In this document: positions 47,989 to 56,104 of the stretch, piece by piece
Numbering within the stretch: position 1 is the stretch's first letter
How the letters are laid out: each line of letters begins with the position of its first letter
Assembly (NCBI RefSeq): GCF_019212185.1
Contig: NZ_CP078138.1
Span: 540,501-604,500, forward strand
Reading direction: 5' to 3'
DNA from: Pseudomonas fluorescens
GTDB taxonomy: Bacteria; Pseudomonadota; Gammaproteobacteria; Pseudomonadales; Pseudomonadaceae
DNA: 64,000 nucleotides
Translations under genes and position numbers: made by a program
Notes under the pieces: model-generated
Databases searched by the model: none
What the model was told of the DNA's origin: nothing
Seen by the model: only the letters and a program-made list of their open reading frames with translations

Positions 47989-48846
47989 TCATGTGCCGCC
48001 ATAGGGCGCCGGATGCGGGTGCATGACCGCGCGCTGGCGTTCTTCCTGAAGGAATTTCATGATGATGGGGGCGACGGCCTCGGCCCGGGTGATCAGGAAT
48101 AAATGACCGTCGTCGATTATGTGTAGCTGGGCATTGGGAATACGCCAGGCGAGCATGCGCATATTGACCAGCGGGATCAGCGGGTCGTCGTCACCGGCCA
48201 GCACCAGGGTGGGTTGGCGGATCTTGTGCAGCCAGTGAATGCTGGTCCAGCCCAGGCCTGCGAACAGTTGCCAGTAGTAGCCCAGCTTGCCAGCCGAACG
48301 AACCTTGCTGGCGTGGTCGGCTGCCAGGTTGGGGTCGCGGCGGAACGAACCGCCATAGATCATTGGCGCGATGCGAATCACGTGGGACGGCTGGATGTAG
48401 CGTCGCGGGCTGGCCATCATCCACAGCACCTTCGGCTTGCCCGGGACCATCACCGCGCCGGCTGCCGTTGCCGCCAGCACCAGTTTCTTGCAGCGTTCGG
48501 GATAGTCATGGGCGAACTGTTGCGCCAGCGCGCCACCCCATGACACGCCAATCGCGTTGACCTGGCCGTAGTCGAGGTAGTCGAGCATCCGCGCGGTCAA
48601 TTTGGCCAGCCCGGGAAAACGGTACGGACGTCGAGGCGTCGACGAGCCGCCCACACCCGGCACGTCGAAGGCAATCACCTCAAGGTCCGGATCCAGCGCT
48701 TGGACGAACGGAAACACCAGCTCCAGGTTGGCGCCGATGCCGTTGAAAATCAGCAAGGGGGTCAAGTGCGACTTGCCCGGGCGTACCGCGGTGCGGATGG
48801 TCTGGCCATCCAGGTCGACGGTACGAAAAATGAACGGTTGCGCCAT
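47989..48846 (-). CDS. phaZ: Intracellular mcl-PHA depolymerase
   Basis: 285-residue alpha/beta hydrolase that mobilises stored PHA from granules. Catalytic Ser102 (GVSWGG), Asp221 and His248 match the numbering established for the P. putida enzyme. Lies between the two synthases; a hairpin separates it from phaC1. Confidence 0.96.
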   Translation of the reverse strand: MAQPFIFRTVDLDGQTIRTAVRPGKSHLTPLLIFNGIGANLELVFPFVQALDPDLEVIAFDVPGVGGSSTPRRPYRFPGLAKLTARMLDYLDYGQVNAIGVSWGGALAQQFAHDYPERCKKLVLAATAAGAVMVPGKPKVLWMMASPRRYIQPSHVIRIAPMIYGGSFRRDPNLAADHASKVRSAGKLGYYWQLFAGLGWTSIHWLHKIRQPTLVLAGDDDPLIPLVNMRMLAWRIPNAQLHIIDDGHLFLITRAEAVAPIIMKFLQEERQRAVMHPHPAPYGGT

Positions 48847-48877
48847 GATTCGGAACCTGCAGTTGGGGTCGAGCAGA

Positions 48878-48910
48878 TTCCAGCTGCAAGCGCCCGGCTT
48901 GCAGCTGGAA
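48878..48910. other. 14-bp hairpin between phaC1 and phaZ
   Basis: TTCCAGCTGCAAGC / GCTTGCAGCTGGAA, a perfect stem with a 5-base loop (GCCCG), nine bases downstream of phaC1 on the minus strand. On the minus strand no U-run follows, so it is more likely an mRNA-processing or stability element, or an attenuator, than a simple terminator. Confidence 0.75.
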
Positions 48911-48918
48911 GCTTGTCG

Positions 48919-50598
48919 CTAGCGTTCGTGTACGTACGTCCCCGGTGCGGCTTCACCCGCAGTAAAGGTCTTGTTGCCAAGGGCGGTCGGGGCTTTTTTC
49001 AGCTTGCCCGCACGTTCGGCCTGCCAGGCCTGCCAGTGCAGCCACCAGGAATCGGTGTGCTTGGTCGAGTTTTCCTGCCATTCATCCGCACTCGATGCCG
49101 ATTCCGAGTTGGTCATGTAGCGCGACTTCGGATTGCCCGGCGGATTCAGAATGCTCTGGATATGACCGCTGCTGGACAGCACAAACTCGACCTTGCCGCC
49201 AAACAGCTGGGACGACTTGTAGCAGGACTTCCACGGTGTGATGTGGTCGCTGGTGCCGGCCAGGGCATAGACATCGGCGGTGACCTGCTTGAGGTCGATC
49301 GGCGTGCCGCACACTTCCAGTGCATTCGGACGGATCAATGGGTTGCTCTTGAACATTTCGATCAGGTCGCCGTGGAACGCCGCCGGCAAGCGGGTGGTGT
49401 CGTTGTTCCAGAACAGGATGTCGAAGACCGGCGGCTCGTTGCCCAGCAGGTAGTTGTTGACCCAGTAGTTCCAGATCAGGTCGTTGGGGCGCATCCAGGC
49501 GAAGACTTTGGCCATGTCTTTGCCTTCCAGCACGCCGGCTTGATAGGAGTGGCGCTTGGCGCTTTCCAGGGTCTGCTCGTCGACGAACAGGGCCACCTGG
49601 GAGTCGAGGGTGGTGTCGAGCACGCTGACCAGCAGAGTCAGCGCATTGACCTTCTTCTCGCCGAGTGCGGCGTAGTGCCCCAGCAAAGCGGTGCAGGTAA
49701 TGCCGCCGGAGCAGGCGCCGAGCATGTTGACGTCTTTGCTGCCGGTGATGGCGCTGACCACGTCGACCGCTTCCTTGAGCGCTTCGATGTAGGTCGACAG
49801 GCCCCACTCGCGCTGCGCCTTGGTCGGGTTGCGCCAACTGACGATGAAGGTCTGCACGTTGCTGCGCAGGCAGAAGCGCGCCAGGCTTTTTTCCGGGCTG
49901 AGGTCGAACACGTAGAATTTGTTGATCTGCGGCGGCACCACCAGCAGCGGGCGTTCGTAGACCTGTTCGGTGATGGGGCGGTACTGGATCAGCTCCAGTA
50001 CGTCGTTGCGAAACACCACCGCGCCTTCGGTGGTGCCCAGGCTCTTGCCGACTTCGAAGGCGCCCATGTTGACCTGGCTCGGCATGCCGCCGTTGTGTAC
50101 CAGGTCCTTGGCGAGGTGCGAGAGACCATCAAGCAGGCTCTTGCCGCCAGTCTCGAAGAAGCGTTTGACCGCTGCGGGGTTGGCCGCGCTGTTGGTCGGG
50201 GCCATGGCTTCGGTCATCAGGTTGATCACGAAGTGACCGCGGCTGATGTCCTGCTCGGACAGGTTGCTGTCGCCGATCCAGTCGTGCAGCTCCTTGCGCC
50301 AGGCCAGGTAGGTTTGCAGGTAACGTCTGTAGAGCGGGTTCTGGCTCCATGCCGGATCGTTGAAACGACGGTCATCGCCTTCCGGTTGCAGCTCGGACTT
50401 GCCGAATATCACGTTCTTCAGCTCAAGGCCGAAGTGAGCAACGTGCTTGACGCTATGGATGGGTTGTTTGATGGCCTGTGTCAGCACCATGCGAGCAGAA
50501 CCAAGCAGATCTTTTCGGCGCAAGCCGATGACAGGATTTAGCCCCAGGGTGTTTTCCGAGGCTTGGCGTTTCAGGTCATCGTTATTCTTGTTACTCAT
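48919..50598 (-). CDS. phaC1: Class II PHA synthase 1
   Basis: 559 residues; the main mcl-PHA synthase. Nucleophile Cys296 in GACSGG, matching the P. oleovorans enzyme; the Asp and His blocks (AGTSDHITPW, SSSGHIQSILNPPGNP) are present. Heads the pha operon on the minus strand. Upstream (50599-50855) lies its promoter region, with TTGGCC-N16-TAAACT as a possible sigma-70 match. The beginning of the coding sequence carries an AACAAGAA Crc/Hfq motif. Confidence 0.97.
   Translation of the reverse strand: MSNKNNDDLKRQASENTLGLNPVIGLRRKDLLGSARMVLTQAIKQPIHSVKHVAHFGLELKNVIFGKSELQPEGDDRRFNDPAWSQNPLYRRYLQTYLAWRKELHDWIGDSNLSEQDISRGHFVINLMTEAMAPTNSAANPAAVKRFFETGGKSLLDGLSHLAKDLVHNGGMPSQVNMGAFEVGKSLGTTEGAVVFRNDVLELIQYRPITEQVYERPLLVVPPQINKFYVFDLSPEKSLARFCLRSNVQTFIVSWRNPTKAQREWGLSTYIEALKEAVDVVSAITGSKDVNMLGACSGGITCTALLGHYAALGEKKVNALTLLVSVLDTTLDSQVALFVDEQTLESAKRHSYQAGVLEGKDMAKVFAWMRPNDLIWNYWVNNYLLGNEPPVFDILFWNNDTTRLPAAFHGDLIEMFKSNPLIRPNALEVCGTPIDLKQVTADVYALAGTSDHITPWKSCYKSSQLFGGKVEFVLSSSGHIQSILNPPGNPKSRYMTNSESASSADEWQENSTKHTDSWWLHWQAWQAERAGKLKKAPTALGNKTFTAGEAAPGTYVHER
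50585..50592 (-). promoter_or_regulatory. Hfq/Crc catabolite-activity motif at the phaC1 start
   Basis: AACAAGAA, on the sense strand of codons 3-5, fits AANAANAA exactly. Crc-dependent inhibition of phaC1 translation is established in P. putida, and the element lies at the same place. Confidence 0.65.
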
Positions 50599-50830
50599 CT
50601 ACGACGCTCCATTGTCCCGAGTCGAGTACCTGAGTCCGGCTGTGGAGTCACACAGCTCTTGCCAGGTGCGCGCTCGGGTGACCGTTAATTGCACATCGCT
50701 GAGTTTTCAGTTCAGGGAGCGCTGCACAGAACTTGCCAGCTCCATTGGTTACCCGAGTTTAATTTTTTTCGCAAGCAGGCCAATCAATGGCTCACGGGGG
50801 GAGCATTCAAGCAGATGAAATTAGAAAATG

Positions 50831-50844
50831 CGCTCTAAAGAGCG
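50831..50844 (-). terminator. Possible terminator of the DUF971 gene
   Basis: CGCTCTTTAGAGCG on the minus strand, followed by CATTTTCTAATTTC; a short stem with a U-rich tail, 11 bases after the DUF971 stop. Confidence 0.45.
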
Positions 50845-50855
50845 AGAGGCCCGGA

Positions 50856-51227
50856 CTAGAGCATCAGCTTGACGACGGACTCGCTGGGGTCGCGGGATTT
50901 TCCGGCGGCCTTGAGCTCGTCCAGATAGTCGGCCCAGAGATCGTCCTGACGTCGCGCCAATTGGTAGAGATAATCCCAAGTGAACAGGCCGCTGTCGTGG
51001 CCGTCATCGAAGGTCAATTTCAGTGCGTACTGACCGGCCGGTTCGACCTTGCTCAGGCCGACGCCGATCTTGCCAAATTGCAGGATAGGTTTGCCGTGGC
51101 CCTGGACCTCGGCGGAGGGGGAGTGCACGCGCAGGAATTCTGCGGGCAGTTGGTACTCTTCGCCGGACGCGTATTTCAGCGACAGGGTTTTCGAGGCTTT
51201 GTGCAGTTTGATGTCAGTGGGGATCAT
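50856..51227 (-). CDS. DUF971 (gamma-butyrobetaine hydroxylase-like N-terminal domain) protein
   Basis: 123 residues from ATG 51227 (the frame extends upstream into the REP pair, which is not coding). PTDIKLHKASKTLSLKYASGEEYQLPAEFLRVHSPSAEVQGHG and GHDSGLFTWDYLYQLARRQDDLW match DUF971, an iron-sulfur-related domain of uncertain role. Downstream of hslU on the same strand, 144 bases away; possibly its own unit. Confidence 0.88.
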   Translation of the reverse strand: MIPTDIKLHKASKTLSLKYASGEEYQLPAEFLRVHSPSAEVQGHGKPILQFGKIGVGLSKVEPAGQYALKLTFDDGHDSGLFTWDYLYQLARRQDDLWADYLDELKAAGKSRDPSESVVKLML

Positions 51228-51253
51228 GGCCGGATGTCCGCTTTGCGAGGCTC

Positions 51254-51347
51254 CCTGTGGGAGCGAGCCTGCTCGCGATGGCGGTATATACATCAACACA
51301 GTGGTTGAATGTACCTCCGTCATCGCGAGCAGGCTCGCTCCCACAGG
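51254..51347. repeat. BIME: perfect 27-bp REP inverted pair
   Basis: Arms 51254-51280 and 51321-51347 are exact reverse complements containing GGGAGCGAGCCTGCTCGCGA. Lies between the hslU 3' end and the DUF971 gene. Confidence 0.92.
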
Positions 51348-51370
51348 TTCTCTATCGCTGTAAGAGTTGC

Positions 51371-52708
51371 TTACAGGATATAACGGGACAGATCTTCGTT
51401 CTGCGCCAATTCACCCAGGTGGCTGTTGACGTAGTCGGCGTCGATGCGGATTGGCTGCTCGCCATGGGCACTGGCCAGGTCGCCGGCGCTGAACGACACC
51501 TCTTCGAGCAGGCGCTCGAGCAGGGTGTGCAGGCGGCGGGCACCGATGTTCTCGGTCTTCTCGTTGACCTGCCAGGCGATCTCGGCCAGGCGCTTGATGC
51601 CGTCTGGCTGGAACTCGATGGCCAGGCCTTCGGTTTTCAGCAGGGCGGCGTATTGCTCGGTCAGGGACGCGTGCGGCTCGCTGAGGATGCGCTCGAAATC
51701 TTCCGGCGAAAGGGCCTTCAGTTCGACGCGAATCGGCAGGCGGCCTTGCAGCTCCGGTACCAGGTCGCTCGGCTTGCTCAGGTGGAACGCGCCGGAAGCG
51801 ATGAACAGGATGTGGTCGGTCTTGACCATGCCCAGTTTGGTGTTGACGGTGCAGCCCTCGATCAGCGGCAGCAAGTCGCGTTGCACGCCTTCGCGGGACA
51901 CGTCGACGCCACCGGCATTGCCGCGCTTGGCGACTTTGTCGATTTCATCGATGAACACAATGCCGTGCTGCTCGACTGCTTCCAGAGCCTTGGCCTTCAA
52001 CTCTTCATCGTTGACGAGGCGGCTGGCTTCTTCGTCGCGCACCAGCTTGAGCGCTTCCTTGACCTTGAGCTTGCGGGCCTTCTTCTTGCCCTTGCCCATG
52101 TTGGCAAACAGGCTCTGCAACTGATTGGTCATTTCTTCCATGCCTGGCGGCGCGGAAATGTCGACGCCGGCGTTCTCGGCGACTTCGATTTCGATCTCTT
52201 TGTCGTCCAGTTGACCCTCACGCAGGCGCTTGCGGAACAGCTGACGGGTGTTGGAGTCCTGGGTCGGCGCTTCGTCGTTGTTGAAGCCCATGCGCGCCGG
52301 CGGCAGCAGCGCGTCGAGGATGCGCTCTTCGGCGGCATCTTCGGCGCGATGGCGAACCTTGGTCATTTCCTGTTCGCGCAGAAGCTTGATCGCAGCATCG
52401 GCCAGGTCGCGGATGATCGACTCGACGTCACGGCCGACATAGCCGACTTCGGTGAACTTGGTCGCTTCGACCTTGATGAACGGCGCGTTGGCGAGTTTCG
52501 CCAGGCGACGGGCGATTTCGGTTTTGCCGACACCGGTTGGGCCAATCATCAGAATGTTTTTCGGGGTTACTTCAACGCGCAGTTCTTCGGGTAGTTGCAT
52601 CCGGCGCCAGCGGTTTCGCAGGGCGATGGCGACGGCGCGCTTGGCGTCGTCCTGGCCGATGATGTGGCGATTGAGTTCGTGGACGATTTCACGGGGAGTC
52701 ATGGACAT
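51371..52708 (-). CDS. hslU: ATP-dependent protease ATPase subunit HslU
   Basis: 445-residue AAA+ unfoldase of the HslVU protease. Walker A GPTGVGKT, the GYVGRD pore loop, I-domain (about 110-240), Walker B IVFIDEID and C-terminal sensor 2. Partner gene hslV lies 52 bases upstream in the same unit. Confidence 0.97.
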   Translation of the reverse strand: MSMTPREIVHELNRHIIGQDDAKRAVAIALRNRWRRMQLPEELRVEVTPKNILMIGPTGVGKTEIARRLAKLANAPFIKVEATKFTEVGYVGRDVESIIRDLADAAIKLLREQEMTKVRHRAEDAAEERILDALLPPARMGFNNDEAPTQDSNTRQLFRKRLREGQLDDKEIEIEVAENAGVDISAPPGMEEMTNQLQSLFANMGKGKKKARKLKVKEALKLVRDEEASRLVNDEELKAKALEAVEQHGIVFIDEIDKVAKRGNAGGVDVSREGVQRDLLPLIEGCTVNTKLGMVKTDHILFIASGAFHLSKPSDLVPELQGRLPIRVELKALSPEDFERILSEPHASLTEQYAALLKTEGLAIEFQPDGIKRLAEIAWQVNEKTENIGARRLHTLLERLLEEVSFSAGDLASAHGEQPIRIDADYVNSHLGELAQNEDLSRYIL

Positions 52709-52760
52709 AGTAATTGGCGGACCTCAAGCAAGCAGGAGCCGTGGCGCAGGGCGCACGGGC

Positions 52761-53291
52761 TTACTCGGCGCAGTCCTGCTCCTCAATGGTCTGGGTGTGG
52801 TTGGTGAACACGCAAATGTCGCCGGCGATGCCCAGGGCGGTCTCGACGATTTCACGGGCCGACAGATCGGTTTTTTTCAACAGGGCACTGGCTGCGGCCT
52901 GGGCGTAGGCGCCACCGGAGCCCATGGCGATCAGGCCATCTTCGGGCTCAACCACATCGCCGTTGCCGGTGATGATTAGGGAGGCGTCTTTGTTGGCAAC
53001 GGCGAGCATCGCTTCGAGGCGGCTCAGGGAGCGGTCGGTGCGCCATTCCTTGGCCAGTTCGACGGCGGCACGCACCAGATGACCCTGATGTTTCTCAAGC
53101 TGGCCTTCGAAGCGTTCAAAGAGGGTAAAGGCGTCGGCGGTGGCGCCAGCGAAACCGGCGATGACCTGGCCGTGGTACAGGCGGCGAACTTTTTTCGCGT
53201 TGCCTTTCATCACGGTGTTGCCCAAGGAAACCTGGCCGTCGCCGCCCATGACGACTTTGCCGTGGCGGCGAACTGAAACGATGGTGGTCAA
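52761..53291 (-). CDS. hslV: ATP-dependent protease subunit HslV
   Basis: 176-residue N-terminal-nucleophile peptidase. The start is TTG 53291: removal of the initiator leaves Thr-Thr-Ile-Val-Ser, so the catalytic threonine becomes the first residue, as the mechanism requires. GGAG lies about ten bases upstream of it. The frame stays open 16 codons further, but that would bury the nucleophile. A sigma-32-like promoter lies 50 bases upstream. Confidence 0.95.
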   Translation of the reverse strand: MTTIVSVRRHGKVVMGGDGQVSLGNTVMKGNAKKVRRLYHGQVIAGFAGATADAFTLFERFEGQLEKHQGHLVRAAVELAKEWRTDRSLSRLEAMLAVANKDASLIITGNGDVVEPEDGLIAMGSGGAYAQAAASALLKKTDLSAREIVETALGIAGDICVFTNHTQTIEEQDCAE

Positions 53292-53337
53292 GGGAAGAGT
53301 CTCCACGCAGCGGGGCGAAAATGCCTTATGCAGACTC

Positions 53338-53364
53338 ATATGGGGGTGGTGTGGCGTTTTTCAA
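53338..53364 (-). promoter_or_regulatory. Sigma-32 (heat-shock) promoter of hslVU
   Basis: On the minus strand GTTGAAA (-35), a 13-base spacer and CCCCATAT (-10) match the RpoH consensus CTTGAAA-N11-16-CCCCATNT nearly perfectly, upstream of hslV. Heat-shock control of hslVU is established in E. coli. Confidence 0.82.
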
Positions 53365-53393
53365 CTGTAGGACGTGGAGCAGGACGGGCGGTC

Positions 53394-53470
53394 TGTAGGA
53401 GCGAGCCTGCTCGCGATGAGGCCATCAGCAACACCGCATCAAATTCATCGCCAGCAGGCTGGCTCCTACA
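53394..53470. repeat. REP pair of two sub-types (BIME)
   Basis: Left copy contains GCGAGCCTGCTCGC; the right copy, read on the other strand, contains GCCAGCCTGCTGGC. The two base differences are compensatory within each copy's hairpin. Confidence 0.88.
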
Positions 53471-53512
53471 ATGGATTGGGGTACACCGCAGAATCCCGGT
53501 GAAAACCGCCGA

Positions 53513-54211
53513 TCAGCGGCTCTGACGTTGTTGTAACAACAAGTTGCTGAAACCGCTGCCGGCCAGTTGCTTCTGCGCCGTCGTCAGTTGCTCACGATTG
53601 CTGAACGGACCAACCAATACCCGATACCAGGTTTCATCCTTGACCGTGCCCGACTCCACCGAAACCGATTGGCCGAGCAGGATGATCTGTGCTCGAACCT
53701 TGTCAGCATCGGCTTCCTTGCGGAATGAACCGGCCTGCAGGAAGAACTTAGTCACCGGCGCGGCCTTCGCCACCGGTGGCGCTGGTGGTGGCGTCAGGCC
53801 GCTGAGGGCGGCTTGGGCGCGGGCAGTGTCGATCTTCGCCGCTTCTGCCGGTGTCACAGGCGCCACGGGGGCGGTCTGCGGGGTCGGCAGGGTTTTCTCG
53901 GGCACGGCGTCCGGCGGCACGATGACTTCCGATTCCGGCAGCAAGGTGTAAAAGTCGTACTTCGGCTTCACCGGTTGCTGCGGGCTCGGCGGGGTCTTGT
54001 TGGCCTCGGCCATGCGCGTGGCTTTCTGTTCTTCCTGCTTGACCCGCTTGACGTCGTCGCCCTTGCCGGGCTCCAGCTTCATCAGGAACACGATAAACGC
54101 GCCCACGGTCAGACCGATGGCCATCCATAGCCAGCCCGGAATCGGCTGTTTTGCTGGAGCTTGGTAACGGCTGGCGCCACGCTTGGGTGCAGGTTTTTTC
54201 TTGGCAGCCAA
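53513..54211 (-). CDS. SPOR-domain protein (FtsN-like)
   Basis: 232 residues. Cationic cytosolic N-terminus (AAKKKPAPKRGASRYQAPAK), one TM helix (IPGWLWMAIGLTVGAFIVFL, about 24-43), a Pro/Ala/Lys-rich periplasmic linker and a C-terminal SPOR domain of about 75 residues (KFFLQAGSFRKEADADKVRAQI, WYRVLVGPFSNREQ). SPOR domains bind denuded septal peptidoglycan. Starts one base after the argS stop, so it is co-transcribed with argS, a conserved pair in pseudomonads. Confidence 0.92.
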   Translation of the reverse strand: MAAKKKPAPKRGASRYQAPAKQPIPGWLWMAIGLTVGAFIVFLMKLEPGKGDDVKRVKQEEQKATRMAEANKTPPSPQQPVKPKYDFYTLLPESEVIVPPDAVPEKTLPTPQTAPVAPVTPAEAAKIDTARAQAALSGLTPPPAPPVAKAAPVTKFFLQAGSFRKEADADKVRAQIILLGQSVSVESGTVKDETWYRVLVGPFSNREQLTTAQKQLAGSGFSNLLLQQRQSR

Positions 54212-54212
54212 C

Positions 54213-55949
54213 TTACATACGCTCCAGGGTTTCCAGGCCCAACAGCTCCAGGCCTTGCTTGAGAGTGCGACCGGTCAGTGCGGCGAGGCGCAAGCGGCTC
54301 TGCATCTGCGTCGGGGTTTCGGCGGCGAGGATCGGGCAGTTCTCGTAGAAGCTGGAGAACAGGCCGGCAACGTCATACAGGTAGGCGCACAGGATGTGCG
54401 GCGTGCCTTTCTCGGCGACGTTGTTCAGCACCTCGGCGAATTGCGCCAGCTTGGCGGCCAGCTCCTGTTCGTGGGCGGCTTCGAGGACGATCTGCCCGTC
54501 AACTTCGTTGAAATCCTTGCCCAGCTTGCGGAACACGCCGGCCACGCGGGTGTAGGCGTAAAGCAGGTACGGCGCGGTGTTGCCTTCGAAGTTGAGCATC
54601 AGGTCGAAGTTGAAGCTGTAGTCGCTGGTGCGGTGCTTGGACAGGTCGGCGTATTTCACCGCGCCAATGCCCACCACCTTGGCGATGTTGCGCAGGTCGG
54701 CTTCGGCCAGTTCCGGGTTCTTGTCCTTGACCAGGCTGTAGGCGCGTTCCTTGGCTTCGTTGAGCAGGTCGATCAGCTTGACGGTGCCGCCATCACGGGT
54801 CTTGAACGGACGGCCATCGGCGCCGTTCATGGTGCCGAAGCCCATGTGCTCCATTTCCATCGGATGGGTCACGAAGCCGGCCTTGCGGGCCACGGCAAAT
54901 ACTTGCTGGAAGTGCAGGGCCTGACGCTGGTCGACGAAGTACAGGGCGCGGTCGGCCTTGAGCACGCCGCTGCGGTAGCGCACGGCCGCCAGGTCGGTGG
55001 TGGCGTACAGGTAGCCGCCGTCGGCCTTGACGATGATCACCGGCAGCGGCTCGCCGTCGGCGTTCTTGAATTCATCGAGGAACACGCATTGTGCGCCGTT
55101 GCTCTCGACCAGCATGCCCTTGGCCTTGAGGTCGTTGACCACGTTGATCAGGTCGTCGTTGTAGGCGCTTTCGCCCATCACGTCGGCCATCGTCAGCTTG
55201 ACGTTCAACTGCTCGTAGATTTTCTGGCAGTGCGACAGCGAGATGTCCTTGAACTTGGTCCACAGCGCCAGGCATTCGGCATCGCCGGCCTGCAGCTTGA
55301 CCACCAGGCCGCGCGCGCGGTCGGCGAACTCGGCGGACTCGTCGAAGCGCTGCTTGGCGGCGCGGTAGAAATTTTCCAGGTCCGACAGCTCGTCGCTGGT
55401 GATCGGGTTTTCCTGCAGGTAAGCCATCAGCATGCCGAACTGGGTGCCCCAGTCGCCTACGTGGTTCTGACGGATCACGGTGTCGCCAAGGAACTCCAGG
55501 ACCCGTGCCACGCCGTCACCAATGATGGTCGAGCGCAAGTGGCCGACGTGCATTTCCTTGGCCAGGTTCGGCGCCGACAGGTCGACCACGGTGCGCTGCA
55601 CTGGGCCGGTCTTGCGTACGCCGACGTGGGCGTCGGCCAGGGCGGCATCCAGGCGCGCTGCCAGGGCCTGGGTGTTCTGGAAGAAATTGAGGAAGCCCGG
55701 GCCGGCGATTTCGGCCTTGCTGACGTTTTCGTCGGCTGGCAGCGCGGCGATGATTTTCTCCGCCAGGTCGCGCGGCTTCATGCCGGCCGGCTTGGCCAGC
55801 ATCATGGCGATGTTGCTGGCGAAGTCACCGTGGGTCTTGTCGCGGGCGTTCTCCACCTGAATCGCCGGCGTCAGGCCTTCAGGCAACACACCGTCGGTAA
55901 CGAGTTGGGTGAGGGCTTGCTGGATCAACTGGCGAATGGTGTCTTTCAT
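54213..55949 (-). CDS. argS: Arginyl-tRNA synthetase
   Basis: 578 residues from ATG 55949 (AGAGAAG upstream; the frame opens seven codons earlier). Class I: N-terminal Add1 domain, HIGH variant HVGH in [38 protein letters not shown] and the DALR anticodon-binding domain to the C-terminus LETLERM. KMSKS is replaced, as is usual in this subclass ([10 protein letters not shown]). Confidence 0.97.
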   Translation of the reverse strand: MKDTIRQLIQQALTQLVTDGVLPEGLTPAIQVENARDKTHGDFASNIAMMLAKPAGMKPRDLAEKIIAALPADENVSKAEIAGPGFLNFFQNTQALAARLDAALADAHVGVRKTGPVQRTVVDLSAPNLAKEMHVGHLRSTIIGDGVARVLEFLGDTVIRQNHVGDWGTQFGMLMAYLQENPITSDELSDLENFYRAAKQRFDESAEFADRARGLVVKLQAGDAECLALWTKFKDISLSHCQKIYEQLNVKLTMADVMGESAYNDDLINVVNDLKAKGMLVESNGAQCVFLDEFKNADGEPLPVIIVKADGGYLYATTDLAAVRYRSGVLKADRALYFVDQRQALHFQQVFAVARKAGFVTHPMEMEHMGFGTMNGADGRPFKTRDGGTVKLIDLLNEAKERAYSLVKDKNPELAEADLRNIAKVVGIGAVKYADLSKHRTSDYSFNFDLMLNFEGNTAPYLLYAYTRVAGVFRKLGKDFNEVDGQIVLEAAHEQELAAKLAQFAEVLNNVAEKGTPHILCAYLYDVAGLFSSFYENCPILAAETPTQMQSRLRLAALTGRTLKQGLELLGLETLERM

Positions 55950-56104
55950 GGGCTTCTCTTTCAACCGCATAGCGGCGGCGCGTCAATGCGCGGGTGGAAA
56001 AACTGGGCATTATCCGTTGCCAGGGCGGGCTTGCCAACCTTAGCAGGCCGGTTATGGATGTGTGGTGACAATTCGCCGCCCTTCACTGGCAAGCGACCTG
56101 CCGA

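Noticed and set aside
51254..51347. Inverted repeat considered as insertion-sequence ends
   Set aside because: Matches the REP/BIME found many times in the window; no transposase and too short.
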